Source: Balaenoptera acutorostrata (taxonomy: Eukaryota; Chordata; Mammalia; Artiodactyla; Balaenopteridae). From it: a DNA stretch of 64,000 nt. This document shows positions 33,648 to 44,264 of this stretch, one piece after another. The DNA lies in NCBI RefSeq assembly GCF_949987535.1, contig NC_080066.1:88989600-89053599 (forward strand). The letters are read 5' to 3'. The notes beneath the pieces were generated by a model. The model searched no databases, was not told the DNA's origin, and saw nothing but the letters and a program-made list of their open reading frames with translations. Within the stretch, counting starts at the first letter, position 1. Each line of letters opens with the position of its first letter. The translations under genes were made by a program, and so were the position numbers.

Positions 33648-36600
33648 CTAGGTTCCACATATATGCATTAATATACGATATTTGTTTTTCTCTTTCTGAC
33701 TTACTTCCCTCTGTATGACAGTCCTTAGGTCCATCCACGTCTCAACAAATGACTCAATTTCGTTCCTTTTTATGGCTGAGTAATATTCCATTGTATATAT
33801 GTACCACAACTTCTTTACCCATTCATCTGTTGATGGGCATTTAGGTTGCTTCCATGACCTGGCTGTTGTAAATAGTGCTGCAATGAACATTGGGGTGCAT
33901 GTGTCTTTTTGAATTATGGTTTTCTCTGGGTATATGCCCAGTAGTGGGATTGCTGGATCATATGGTAATTCTATTTTTAGATTTTTAAGGAACCTCCATA
34001 CTGTTCTCCATAGTGGCTATATCAATTTACATTCCCACCAACAGTGCAAGAGGGTTCCCTTTTCTCTGCACCCTCTCCAGCATTTGTTGTTTGTAGATTT
34101 TCTGATGATGCCCATTCTAACTGGTGTGAGGTGATACCTCATTGTAGTTTTGATTTGCATTTCTCTAATAATTAGTGATGTTGAGCAGCTTTTCATGTGC
34201 TTCTTGGCCATCTGTATGTCTTCTTTAGAGAAATGTCTATTTAGGTCTTCTGCCCATTTTTGGATTGGGTTGTTTGTTTCTTTAATTTTGAGCTGCATGA
34301 GCTGTTTATATATTTTGGAGATTAATCCTTTGTCCGTTGATTCATTTGCAAATATTTTCTCCCATTCTGAGGGTTGTCTTTTTGTCTTGTTTATGGTTTC
34401 CTTTGCTAGGCAAAAGCTTTTAAGTTTCATTAGGTCCTATTTGTTTATTTTTGTTTTTCTTTCCATTACTCTAGGAGGTGGATCAAAAAAGATCTTGCTG
34501 CGATTTATGTCAAAGAGTGTTCTTCCTATGTTTTCCTCTAAGAGTTTTATAGTGTCCGGTCTTACATTTAGGTCTCGAATCCATTTTGAGTTTATTTTTG
34601 TATATGGTGTTAGGGAGTGTTCTAATTTCATTCTTTTCCATGTAGCTGTCCAGTTTTCCCAGCACCACTTATTGAAGAGACTGTCTTTTCTCCATTGTAT
34701 ATCTTTGCCTCCTTTGTCATAGATTAGTTGACCATAGGTGCGTGGGTTTATCTCTGGGTTTTCTATCTTGTTCCATTGATCTATGTTTCTGTTTTTGTGC
34801 CAGTACCATATTGTCTTGATTACTGTAGCTTTGTATTATAGTCTGAAGTCAGGGAGTCTGATTCATCCAGCTTCATTTTTTTCCCTCAAGACTGCTTTGG
34901 CTATTCGGGGTCTTTTGTATCTCCATACAAATTTTAAGATGATTTGTTCTAGTTCTGTAAAAAATGCCATTGGTAGTTTGATAGGGATTGCATTGAATCT
35001 GTAGATTGCTTTGGGTAGTATAGTCATTTTCACAATGTTGAGTCTTCCAGTCCAAGAACATGGTATATCTCTCCATCTGTTGGTATCATCTTTAATTTCT
35101 TTCATCAGTGTCTTATAGTTTTCTGCATACAGGTCTTTTGTCTCCCTAGGTAAGTTTATTCCTAGGTATTTTATTCTTTTTTTGCAATGGTAAATGGGAG
35201 TGTTTCCATAATTTCTCTTTCAGATTTTTCATCATTACTGTATAGGAATGCAAGAGATTTCTGTGCATTAATTTTGTATCCTGCAACTTTACCAAATTCA
35301 TTGATTAACTCTACTAGTTTTCTGGTGGCATTTTTAGGATTCTCTATGTATAGTATCATGTCATCTGCAAACAGTGACAGTTTTACTTCTTCTTTTCCAA
35401 TTTGTATTCCTTTTATTTCTTTTTCTTCTCTGATTGCCATGGCTAGGACTTCCAAAACTATGTTGAATAATAGTGGTGAGTGTGGTCATCCTTGTCTTGT
35501 TCCTGATCTTAGAGGAAATGGTTTCAGTTTTTCACCATTGAGAATGATGTTTGCTGTGGGTTTGTCATATATGGCCTTTATTATGTTGAGGTAGGTTCCC
35601 TCTATGCCCACATTCTGGAGGGTTTTTATCATAAATGGGTGTTGAATTTTGTCAAAAGCTTTTTCTGCATCTATTGAGATGATCATATGGTTTTTATCCT
35701 TCAATTTGTTAATATGGTGTATCATATTGATTGGCTTGCGTATATTGAAGAATCCTTGCATCCCTGGGATAAATCCCTCTTGATCGTGGTGTATGATCCT
35801 TTTAATGTGTTGTTGGATTCCGTTTGCTAGTATTTTGTTGATGATATTTTCATCTATATTCATCAGTGATATTGGTCTGTAATTTTCTTTTCTGGTAGTC
35901 TCTTTGTCTGGTTTTGGTATCAGGGTGATGGTGGCCTCATAGAATGAGTTTGGCAGTGTTCCTTCCTCTGCAATTTTTTGGCAGAGTTTGAGAAGGGTGG
36001 GTGTTAGCTCTTCTCTAAATGTTTGATAGAATTCACCTGTGAAGCCATCTGGTCCTGGACTTTTGTTTGTTGGGAGGTTCTTAATCACAGTTTCAATTTC
36101 ATTACTTGTGATTGGTCTGTTCATATTTTCTGTTTCTTCCTGGTTCAGTCTTGGAAGGTTATACCTTTCTAAGAATTTGTCCATTTCTTCCAGGTTGTCC
36201 ATTTTATTGGCATAGAGTTACTTGTAGTAGTCTCTTAGGATTTTTTGTATTTCTGTGGTGTCTGTTGTAACTTCTCCTTTTTCATTTCTAATTTTATTGA
36301 TTTGAGTCCTCTCCCTCTTTTTCTTGATGAGTCTGGCTAATGGTTTATCAATTTTGTTTATCTTCTCGAAGAACCAGCTTTTAGTTTTATTGATCTTTGC
36401 TATTGTTTTCTTTTTTTCTATTTCATTTATTTCTGCTCTGATCTTTATGATTTCTTTCCTTCTGCTAACTTTGAGTTTTGTTTGTTCTTCTTTCTCTAGT
36501 TCCTTTAGGTGTAAGGTTAGATTGTTTACTTGAGATTTTTCTTGTTTCTTGAGGTAGGCTTGTATAGCTATAAACTTCCCTCTTAGAACTGCTTTTGCTG

Positions 36601-37779
36601 CATTCCATAGGTTTTGGGTCATCGTGTTTTCATTGTCATTTGTCTCTAGGTATTTTTTGATTTCCTCTTTGATTTCTTCAGTGATCTCTTGGTTATTTAG
36701 TAACGTATTATTTAGCGTCCATGTGTTTGTGATTTTTACGTTTTTTTCCCCTGTAATTCATTTCTAATCTCATAGCGTTGTGGTCAGAAAAGATGCTTGA
36801 TATGATTTCAATTTTCTTAAATTTACTGAGGCTTGATTTGTGACCCAAGATGTGATCTATCCTGGAGAATGTTCTGTGCGCACTTGAGAAGAAAGTGTAA
36901 TCTGCTGTTTTTGGATGGAATGACCTATAAATATCAATTAAATCAATCTGGTCTATTGTGTCATTTAAAGCTTCTGTTTCCTTATTATTTTTCTGTTTGG
37001 ATCATCTGTCCATTGGTGTAAGTGAGATGTTAAAGTCCCCCACTATTATTGTGTTACTGTCTGTTTCCTCTTTTAGAGCTGTTAGCAGTTGCCTTATGTA
37101 TTGAGGTGCTCCTATGTTGGGTGCATATATATTTATAATTGTTATATCTTCTTCTTGGATTGATCCCTTGATCATTATGTAGTGTCCTTCCTTGTCTCTT
37201 GTAACATGCTTTATTTTAATATTTTATTTATTTATTTATTTATTTATTTATGGCTGTGTTGGGTCTTCGTTTCTGTGCGAGGGCTTTCTCCAGTTGCGGC
37301 AAGTGGGGGCCATTCTTCATCGCGGTGCGCGGGCCTCTCACTATCGCGGCCTCTCTTGTTGCGGAGCACAGGCTCCAGACGCGCAGGCTCAGTAATTGTG
37401 GCTCACGGGCCCAGTCGCTCACGGCATGTGGGATCTTCCCAGACCAGGGCTCGAACCCGTGTCCCCTGCATTGGCAGGCAGATTCTCAACCACTGCGCCA
37501 CCAGGGAAGCCCTGTAACATGCTTTATTTTAAATTCTATTTTATCTGATATGAGTATAGCTACTCCAGCTTTCTTTTGATTTCCATTTGCATGGAATATC
37601 TTTTTCCATCCCCTCACTTTCCGTCTGTATGTGTCCCTAGGTCTGAAGTGGGTCTCTTATAGACAGTATATATATGGGTGTTGTTTCTGTGTCCATTCAA
37701 CAAGCCTGTGTCTTTTGGTTGGAGCATTTAATCCATTCACGTTTAAGGTAATTGTCAATATGTATGTTCCTATGACCAT
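33648..37779 (-). pseudogene. L1-B ORF2, degraded and split by a SINE
   Basis: Start ATG at 37,777-37,779 (MVIGTYIL-type N-terminus). Stop after KYRILMHICGT at 33,648. Without the SINE and its duplication the length is about 1,273 codons, full size. The reverse transcriptase is seen in 35,486-36,202 ([15 protein letters not shown] start, [14 protein letters not shown]) and 35,171-35,455 ([12 protein letters not shown]). Lesions: the SINE in the endonuclease domain, a stop near 36,210, TGA for the Cys after SGTRQG near 35,485, and a frameshift in an A run near 35,180. Confidence 0.92.
37220..37512 (-). mobile_element. CHR-type SINE inside L1-B ORF2
   Basis: Full-length, reversed, with an (ATTT)n tail at left, B box complement near 37,440-37,456 and head ccagggaagccc. 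It is flanked by a perfect 20-bp target duplication, TGTAACATGCTTTATTTTAA, at 37,200-37,219 and 37,513-37,532. It is the innermost and youngest insertion of the nest and destroys the endonuclease domain. Confidence 0.96.
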
Positions 37780-37838
37780 TTTCTTAATTGTTTTGGGTTT
37801 GTTTTTGTAGGTCTTCTTTCTTCTCTTGTGTTTCCCAC

Positions 37839-38759
37839 TTAGAGAAGTTCCTTTAGCATTTGTTGTAGAGCTGGTTTGGTGGTGCTGAATTCTCTTAGCT
37901 TTTGCTTGTCTGTAAAGCTTTTGATTTCTCCATCGAATCTGAATGAGATCCTTGCTGGGTAGAGTAATCTTGGTTGTAGGTTCTTCCTTTTCATCACTTT
38001 AAGTGATGCCACTCCCTTCTGGATCATGCCACTCCCTTCTGGCTTGTAGAGTTTCTGCTGAGAAATCAACTGTTAACCTTATGGGAGTTCCCTTGTATGT
38101 TATTTGTCCTTTTTCCCTTGCTGCTTTCAATAATTTTTCTTTGTCTTTAATTTTTGCCAATTTGATTACTATGTGTCTCGGCGTGTTTCTCCTTGGGTTT
38201 ATCCTGTATGGGACTTGCTGCGCTTCCTGGACTTGGGTGGCTATTTCCTTTCCCATGTTAGGGAAGTTTTTGACTATAATCTCTTCAGATATTTTCTCTG
38301 GCCCTTTGTCTCTCTCTTCTCCTTCTGGGACCCCTATAATATGAATGTTGTTGCATTTAATGTTGTCCCAGAGGTCTCTTAGGCTGTCTTCATTTCTTTT
38401 CATTCTTTTTCTTTAGTCTGTTCCATGGCAGTGAATTCCACCATTCTGTCTTCCAGGTCACTTATCTGTTCTTCTGCCTCAGTTATTCTGCTATTGATTC
38501 CTTCTAATGTAGTTTTCATTTCAGTTATTGTATTGTTCATCTCTGTTTGTTTGTTCTTTACTTCTTCTAGGTCTTTGTTAAACATTTCTTGCATCTTCTT
38601 GATCTTTGCCTCCATTCTTTTTCCGAGGTCCTGGATCATCTTCACTATCATTATTCTGAATTCTTTTTCTGGAAGGTTGCCTATCTCCACTTCATGTAGT
38701 TGTTTTTCTGGGGTTTTATCTTCTTCCTTCATCTGGTATATAGCCCTCTGCCTTTTCAT
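37839..38759 (-). pseudogene. L1-B ORF1, degraded
   Basis: Starts MKRQRAIYQMKEEDKT at 38,759. The coiled coil is well kept (IMIVKMIQDLGKRMEAKI, NKDLEEVKNKQ). There is a frame change near 38,400. The RRM/C-terminal half continues (NIHIIGVPEGEERDKGPE, INPRRNTPRHIVIKLAK) until a 20-bp tandem duplication at 38,006-38,042 shifts the frame. The tail ends KPALQQMLKELL. Few lesions, so this is younger than the L1 pieces at 40-45 kb. Confidence 0.92.
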
Positions 38760-39657
38760 CTTGTCTATCTTTCTGTGAATGTGGTTTTTGTTCCACAGGC
38801 TGCAGGATTGTAGTTCTTCTTGCTTCTGGTGTCTGCCCTCTGGTGGATGAGGCTATCTTAGAGGCTTGATGGGAGGGACTGGTGGTGGGTAGAGCTGACT
38901 GTTGCTCTGGTGGGCAGAGCTCAGTAAAAGTTTAATCCACTTGACTGTTGATGGGTGGGGCTGGGTTCCCTCCCTCGTTGGTTGTTTGGCCTGAAGCAAC
39001 CCAACACTGGAGCCTACCTGGGCTCTTTGGTGGGGCTAATGACAGACTCTGGGAGGGCTCATGCCAAGGAGTACTTCCCAGAACTTCTGCTGCCAGTGTC
39101 CTTGTCCCCACAGTGAAACAGAGCCACCCCCTGCTTCTGCAGGAGACCCTCCAACACTAGCAGGTAGGTCTGGTTCAGTCTCCCCTGGGGTCACTGCTCC
39201 TTCCCCTGGGTCTCGATGCACACACTACTTTGTGTGTGCCCTCCAAGAGTGGGGTCTTTGTTTCCCCCAGTCCTGTCGAAGTCCTGCGATCAATTCCCAC
39301 TAGGCTTCAAAGTCTGATTCTCTATGAATTCCTCCTCCCGTTTCCGGACCCCTAGGTTGGGAAGCCTGATGTGGGGCTTAGAACCTTCAGTCCAGTGGGT
39401 GGACTTCTGTGGTATAAGTGTCTGCCAGTCTGCGAGTCACCCACCCACCAGTTATGGGATTTGATTTTACTGTGATTGCGCCCCTCCTACCGTCTCATTG
39501 TGGCTTCTCCTTTGTCTTTGGATGTGGGGTATCTTTTTTGGTGAGTTCCAGTGTCTTCCTGTCGATGATTGTCCAGCAGCTAGTTGTGATTCTGGTGTTC
39601 TCACAAGAGGGAGTGAGAGCATGTCCTTCTACTCCACCATCTTGGTTCCTCCTCCCC

Positions 39658-39736
39658 TGTAGGTGTGTTTCTGATGTATCTGTGGTGAGTAAGGTGATCT
39701 CCACATCTTAGTCTTCTGCCATCTTGAAGCTCTCCT
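39658..39736 (-). mobile_element. L1-A: displaced first bases of its 5' UTR
   Basis: On the minus strand this reads gagagcttcaagatggcag, then actaagatgtggagatcacc, matching the L1 5' end at 969-1,045. It is the 5' tip of L1-A, separated from the rest by the 7-kb L1-B insertion. Confidence 0.88.
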
Positions 39737-39737
39737 C

Positions 39738-39890
39738 CCCTCTTTATTTTTTTTTTTCATTCATTTGTTTATTTGGCTGTGCCGGGTTTTAGTTGTGGCA
39801 CGTGGGATCTTTAGTTGCGTCATGCGGGATCTTTAGAACCTGCATGCTGCAACTAAAAGATCCTGTATGCCGCAACTAAAGCCTCAACTG
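39738..39890 (-). mobile_element. Truncated SINE at the 5' end of L1-A
   Basis: T run at 39,746-39,758, then tttggctgtgccgggttttag and repeated 'gcgggatcttta' and 'gcaactaaa' words of an artiodactyl tRNA-derived SINE. The tRNA-like head is absent: the piece ends directly at the outer target duplication (39,891). It is therefore 5'-truncated and sits inside the unit bounded by that duplication. Confidence 0.8.
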
Positions 39891-39907
39891 AAGTTCAGCT
39901 CCTCTTT
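39891..39907. repeat. Outer target-site duplication, right copy, of the nested L1 block
   Basis: AAGTTCAGCTCCTCTTT, 16 of 17 identical to 25,586-25,602. It places the 5' boundary of the outer insertion after the truncated SINE rather than directly at the L1-A 5' end. Confidence 0.8.
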
Positions 39908-40977
39908 GCTTATGAAACTAAAGAAACAACTTGTCTGCTTCCCACAGCCAACATACAATTGGGAGACAGGCATAGGGTGACTGCTATGGACATTCCTGCC
40001 CAAAAAGGGGGGAATTGGATGGCACAAAAAGTCACTGGTATTTCAGAAATAGCAATTCTGGAATCCAGCTGGTCAAATGTCAGTTATTCCTTGATTCAGT
40101 GTAAAGGCCTGGGAATAACTCTCCATGGCTCTCAGGTCTGCCGTCTGGGCTTTTAGGTTCCTTTTTTTTGAGTCATCCTTCCTTTTTTTTTTTTTTTTTT
40201 TTAAATAAACTTTTAATTTTAGAATAGTTCCGGATTTACAGAAATTTGGGCAGGGTACTCATCCTCTCCAAGCCTCAGTTTCATTATCTTGCTTACTTTG
40301 TTTGGAATGTCCTCTAATGTTTTTCACCCACTTGCTTTTCCAAACTAGAAAACTCTTAATTAATTTTCCAGTCATTTTTTTCCAGGGTACATTCCTTGCC
40401 CAAATCATGCTCAGTGTGGAGTTACAGTCTCCTGCCACATGTTCCCTCAGCCTCCTGTCACCCAAATGAACACAGTATATTGGAATTATTTATGTTCCAG
40501 TCTCTTGTCTGTTGTTTTTCAGCACCTTGAGGGCTGGAGTCCAAATCAGTGTCTGAAAGAGAGAAGACATTTAAATATTTCCTGAATAAATTGAATACAT
40601 TAAAAATTAATTTTTAAATGAATATATGGTAAATGTATACATTCATGTAAATATCATCACAATCAGGATCCAAAACAGTTTCAGCATCCCATCAAATTTC
40701 TTTGTGCTAGCCCTTCCTCCACCCCCAAACCCTGGCAACCACCAATCTATTTTCTATCCCTACAGGTTTGCCTTTTCCTGATGTCATATAAGTGGGATGG
40801 TACAGTAAGTGGCCTTTTGAGACTGATTTCTTTTGCTCAGTATGATGCCTTTAAGATTCATCAGAATTGCTGTGTATTTCAATAGTTCATGACATTTTAT
40901 TGCTGAGTCGTATTCCATTATATGGATATACCCCTGTTTGTTTATCCATTCACCCATTGGAAGGCACTGGGTTAATT

Positions 40978-41347
40978 TGTTGGAGGAGGTAATCGAGAGG
41001 ATGTGACCACTAGTTAACCCAAGAGCTGGACGTGGGTAATCAGCAGCTCCTCACCCCCTCACCTCTCCTGTCCTTGGAATGTATGTTTTGCCAACCGTTC
41101 CCACAGTGGGAGCTGTTGAGACCATCTGGACAGTATGTGTGACTGAATCCAATTAAGGCCTCTATATAAACTTTTAAGATGCTGGCAGGTGGGTGTGGAG
41201 ATCTACTTATCTTGTGGCCACCCAAGATAAGCCTTGTATTTGAGTTTCCTTGATTATTAGGCCTGTCACCTACCAATTGGGAGTGATCTGCCTCTTTCTT
41301 CGGTCTCTCCCTGCCCTCTGTGTATAAGGCCAGTTTGCAAACCAACA
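40978..41347 (+). mobile_element. Solo LTR, about 370 bp, inside the old L1
   Basis: Begins TGTTGG and ends CCAACA, a 6-bp terminal inverted repeat as in retroviral LTRs. A TATA-like tctatataaac lies near 41,161-41,171 on the plus strand. L1 sequence continues on both sides. Flanking words (taatt / taaaa) are only a weak target duplication. There is no internal viral sequence, so it is a recombined solo LTR. Class not assigned. Confidence 0.7.
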
Positions 41348-41765
41348 TAAAACGACTTTTCAGTGATTATGAATAGAACTGTGATAAAAATTCATTTAAA
41401 CAGGTTTTTGGGTGAACATGAGTTTTCATTTCTGTAGGCTAAATACCTTAGAGTGGTATTTCTGCATTATATGATATATATATGTTTAACTTTATAAAGA
41501 ACAGCAAATTGTTTTCCAAAGTACCATATCATTTTACATTCCCACAGTAATACATCAGAAATTTAGCTTCCTGTGAATCTTTTCCAATACTTGGTATTGT
41601 CAGTATTTTTTTGGAATCATTTTAATAGATGTGTAATGGTATCTCATATGGTTTTAATTTGCTTTTCCCTAATGGTTAATGATGTTGAACATGTTTTCAT
41701 ATTGCTTATTTGTTTTCCATATTTTCTTTTTGTTGAAGTGTCTATTCAGTTCTTTTGCCCATTTT

Positions 41766-42061
41766 TTTTCAAATAAATTTATTTATTTTTTTAATTTTTT
41801 GGCTGCGATGGGTCTTCACCGCTGCATGCGGGCTTTCTCTAGTTGCGGTGAGCTGGGGCTACTCTTCATTGCCGTGGGCGGGCTTCTCATTGCGGTGGCT
41901 TCTCTTGTTGCAGAGCACGGGCTCTAGAGCGCAGGCTCAGTAGTTGTGGCGCACGGGCTTAGTTGCTCTGCGGCAGGTGGGATCTTCCTGGACCAGGGCT
42001 TGAACCCGTGTTCCCTGCATTGGCAGGCGGATTCTTAACCACTGTGCCACCAGGGAAGCCC
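41766..42061 (-). mobile_element. CHR-type SINE, older subtype, in the old L1
   Basis: Reversed. Body begins ggctgcgatgggtcttcacc, and the head ends ccagggaagccc. Target duplication TGCCCATTTT at 41,756-41,765 and 42,062-42,071. It has more differences from the other copies (gctctagagcgcagg in place of gctccagacgcgcagg). Confidence 0.93.
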
Positions 42062-42424
42062 TGCCCATTTTAAATTGTGTTGTTTATATTATTACTGTTG
42101 AGTTTTGAGAGTTTTTTATTCTTTCTGGGTACAAGTCCTTTGATGTTATATATTAGAAATATTTCCTCCAGTCTATAACTTGTCTTTCCATTATCTTAAC
42201 AGTGTCTTTTGTAGAGCAAAATTTTACAATTTTGATAAAGCCCAATTTATCGTTTTTTCCTAATGGATAGTGCTTTTGGAGTAATATCCATGAATTTTTT
42301 GCCTAAAGATTTTTTCCTATGTTTCCTTCTAAAGGCTGTATAGTTTTACATTTTACATTTGTATCTTTGATCCATTTTGAGTTATTTTTGTATAAGGTGT
42401 GAGGGATAGGTCAAAATCCAATTG

Positions 42425-42770
42425 TTCTGGCCTTTGAAGTCATACAAAATAAATGTAATTTCTTCTATAAGAGTGTCTGCAATTGCAAATTCATTTCCTA
42501 CTACAAAGAAGAAAAAAATACTAGGTCTCACTAATATCAATGGCAAATACAAAAAAACCATAGGAATAAACTTCAAAAGAGATTCTAAGACCTGTGTGAA
42601 GAAAACTTCAAACCATTTTTTGAGAATATAAGAAAAATGGAAACAAATGGGGAAGGATACAATGAGAAGACAATATTGTAAAAATGTTGATTCTGTCAAA
42701 TTAATCATGAGATGTAATGTCATTCTCATTCAAACCCCAGTAATTTTACATTTCACAGAGGATGTTTTGC
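42425..42770 (+). mobile_element. Old L1 ORF2 fragment
   Basis: Plus-strand L1 text: 'gcaattgcaaattcatttcc', 'aggaataaacttcaaaaga', 'aagacctgtgtgaag' and 'gatacaatgagaag'. This covers the ORF2 region after the reverse transcriptase and is a separate element, since it is in the orientation opposite to its left neighbour. Confidence 0.6.
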
Positions 42771-43240
42771 AGATTGGGCTTTCCAGGAAGCTGATTGAGC
42801 CTGAGGTTAGCATTCAGGGCATTTGTTTGGGAGTGCTTGTGGACTCTGGAAAGATGGGGGGGTGGAGAAGCAGGGCTGGACAGGGGGAGAAGTTGGTCTG
42901 CAGAGCAGTCCCAAAGAAGGTTTCCCCTGTCTCCATGGGGAGCCCTGGCACTACGTTGAATCCTCAGTTATACCAAGTTGGGACTAGGCAGCTGGTGTTT
43001 ATAATGCACTCCTCACCCCCAGTCAGTCAGTCATCAAATGCAGGCTACTTCTGGAAGGAGGCCTCCTCAAAGGTGTGACAGTTTTCTTCAGCTCAGGGCT
43101 CACAGCTGAGGGCCATCTTCTGGCAGCCCTCCCAGAAGCTGGAAGAATAAGTATTTCTGAAGGAGGATCTGGGTGGCTCGTTACAGCATCCACAACATGG
43201 AGAAAACTGGACAAAAGTCCTGTCTGTAATGTTTATCTGA
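42771..43240. other. Unassigned stretch between old L1 pieces
   Basis: No repeat or coding signature that I can name. The plus-strand 143-codon frame at 42,647-43,078 begins inside the L1 remnant and runs into unique sequence; no domain. Confidence 0.35.
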
Positions 43241-44032
43241 AATAATAAATGTGATAGAAGACTTCATACAATTTTAACAAAGAAGAGTTATGTGGGAAGT
43301 CTTGCCCCATAAGATACAGTCCACAGTACTACGAAGCAACCTACAATGGTGAAAAGAGCAAATTATTAGCATAGGCATAGATAGATTAGTCAGTGGAACA
43401 AAAATACAAGACCAGAACCAGACGTTTTGTTCATAAAATGTGGCTTCTCGCTCTATTAGGAATGAATGATTACTCAGTAAATGGTATTGGGACAGAGCTT
43501 CCCTGGTGGTGCAGTGGTTAGGAATCCACCTGCCAATGCAGGTGACACAGGTTCGAGCCCTGGTCCGGGAAGATCCCACATGCCGCGGAGCAACTAAGCC
43601 CATGCGCCACAACTACTGAGCCTGTGCTCTAGAGCCCGTGCTCCACAACAAGAGAAGCCACCGCAATGAGAAACCCACGCACGGCAACAAAGAGTAGCCC
43701 CCGCTCACTGCAACTAGAGAAAGCCCCCGCGCAACAACGAAGACCCAACGCAGCCAAAAATAAAAAATAAAATTAAAAAAAAAATGGTATTGGGACAAAA
43801 ATGAAGTTAGATTCCCTAACTCATACCTTACACTAAAGTTAATGTTAAATGGATTCAAGTCCATCTCAATGTGAAAAAGAAAACTTAATAGTACTAGAAA
43901 AAAATGTAATAGTGAAAGTGGAGAAGGACTTTCTAAGCATGATCTCAAAGGCAGAATCTATAAAAGAAAAATATGAACTCCAAATAAGGTTAACATTTCA
44001 TGGTAATAAACCTACTATAATTCACAAATCTA
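43241..44032 (+). mobile_element. Old L1 ORF2 C-terminal fragment, split by a SINE
   Basis: Plus-strand pattern 'gtcagtggaacaaaaataca', 'aaatggtattgggaca', 'taactcataccttacac', 'aaaaatgtaatagtgaaag' and 'aaggactttctaagcatg' follows late ORF2 of old L1s. A SINE splits it at 43,495-43,781. Confidence 0.75.
43495..43781 (+). mobile_element. CHR-type SINE, forward orientation
   Basis: Head gagcttccctggtggtgcag, B box ggttcgagccctgg near 43,550-43,564, body to ccaacgcagcc, then an A-rich tail. Target duplication AAATGGTATTGGGACA at 43,479-43,494 and 43,782-43,797. The body has the gctctagagcccgtgctcc variant, like the 41.8-kb copy. Confidence 0.95.
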
Positions 44033-44035
44033 GTA

Positions 44036-44260
44036 TTGACTGAAAGCTTATTATGTGCCAGTTACTGTTATCAGGACTTGGTATGAATTGCCATCTAGCC
44101 CTATCATAGGGCACTATTATGTCCCCTATTTTATCAGTGAGGAAACTGAGAACTAGAAAAGTCAAGAAATGTACCCAAGTTCACAAAATGAGGACACAGA
44201 AAAGCCAAGATTTGAACCCAACCCACTGTGTTCAAACTCGCTGTGCTATAAACAAATGTA
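44036..44260 (+). repeat. MIR SINE
   Basis: Good sense MIR: 'gcttattatgtgccagttactg', 'attttatcagtgaggaaactg', 'atgtacccaagttcacaaaatg', 'gatttgaacccaaccc'. Inserted between two old L1 pieces, or older than both. Confidence 0.85.
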
Positions 44261-44264
44261 AAAA

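Larger units (their letters stand above)
33431..39657 (-). mobile_element. L1-B: full-length L1 nested in the 5' UTR of L1-A
   Basis: Minus strand. The degenerate A tail ((TTTG)n at 33,435-33,460) is followed by a 3' UTR that differs from L1-A (tactgcaggttcttactag). ORF2 spans 33,648-37,779, interrupted by a SINE at 37,220-37,512. ORF1 lies at 37,839-38,759, with a 5' UTR to 39,657 beginning gggaggaggaaccaagatgg on the minus strand. That 5' UTR is unrelated in detail to L1-A's, so the two belong to different L1 subfamilies. Inactive. Confidence 0.93.
40183..42420 (-). mobile_element. Old L1, 3' half, interrupted by an LTR and a SINE
   Basis: T run at 40,183-40,202, then 'aacttttaattttagaatag', a typical old L1 3' end. 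Antisense ORF2 C-terminal text follows at 40,700-40,975 (ctggcaaccaccaatctatt, gtattccattatatgg), resumes at 41,348-41,765, and again at 42,062-42,420 (ttgatccattttgagtt). Many indels and no useful frame. Older than both the LTR and the SINE that split it. Confidence 0.8.

Noticed and set aside
26251..36622. Plus-strand frames such as 27,523-27,981 and 34,150-34,722
   Set aside because: They are antisense to L1 ORF2 and exist in any L1 copy of low stop density.
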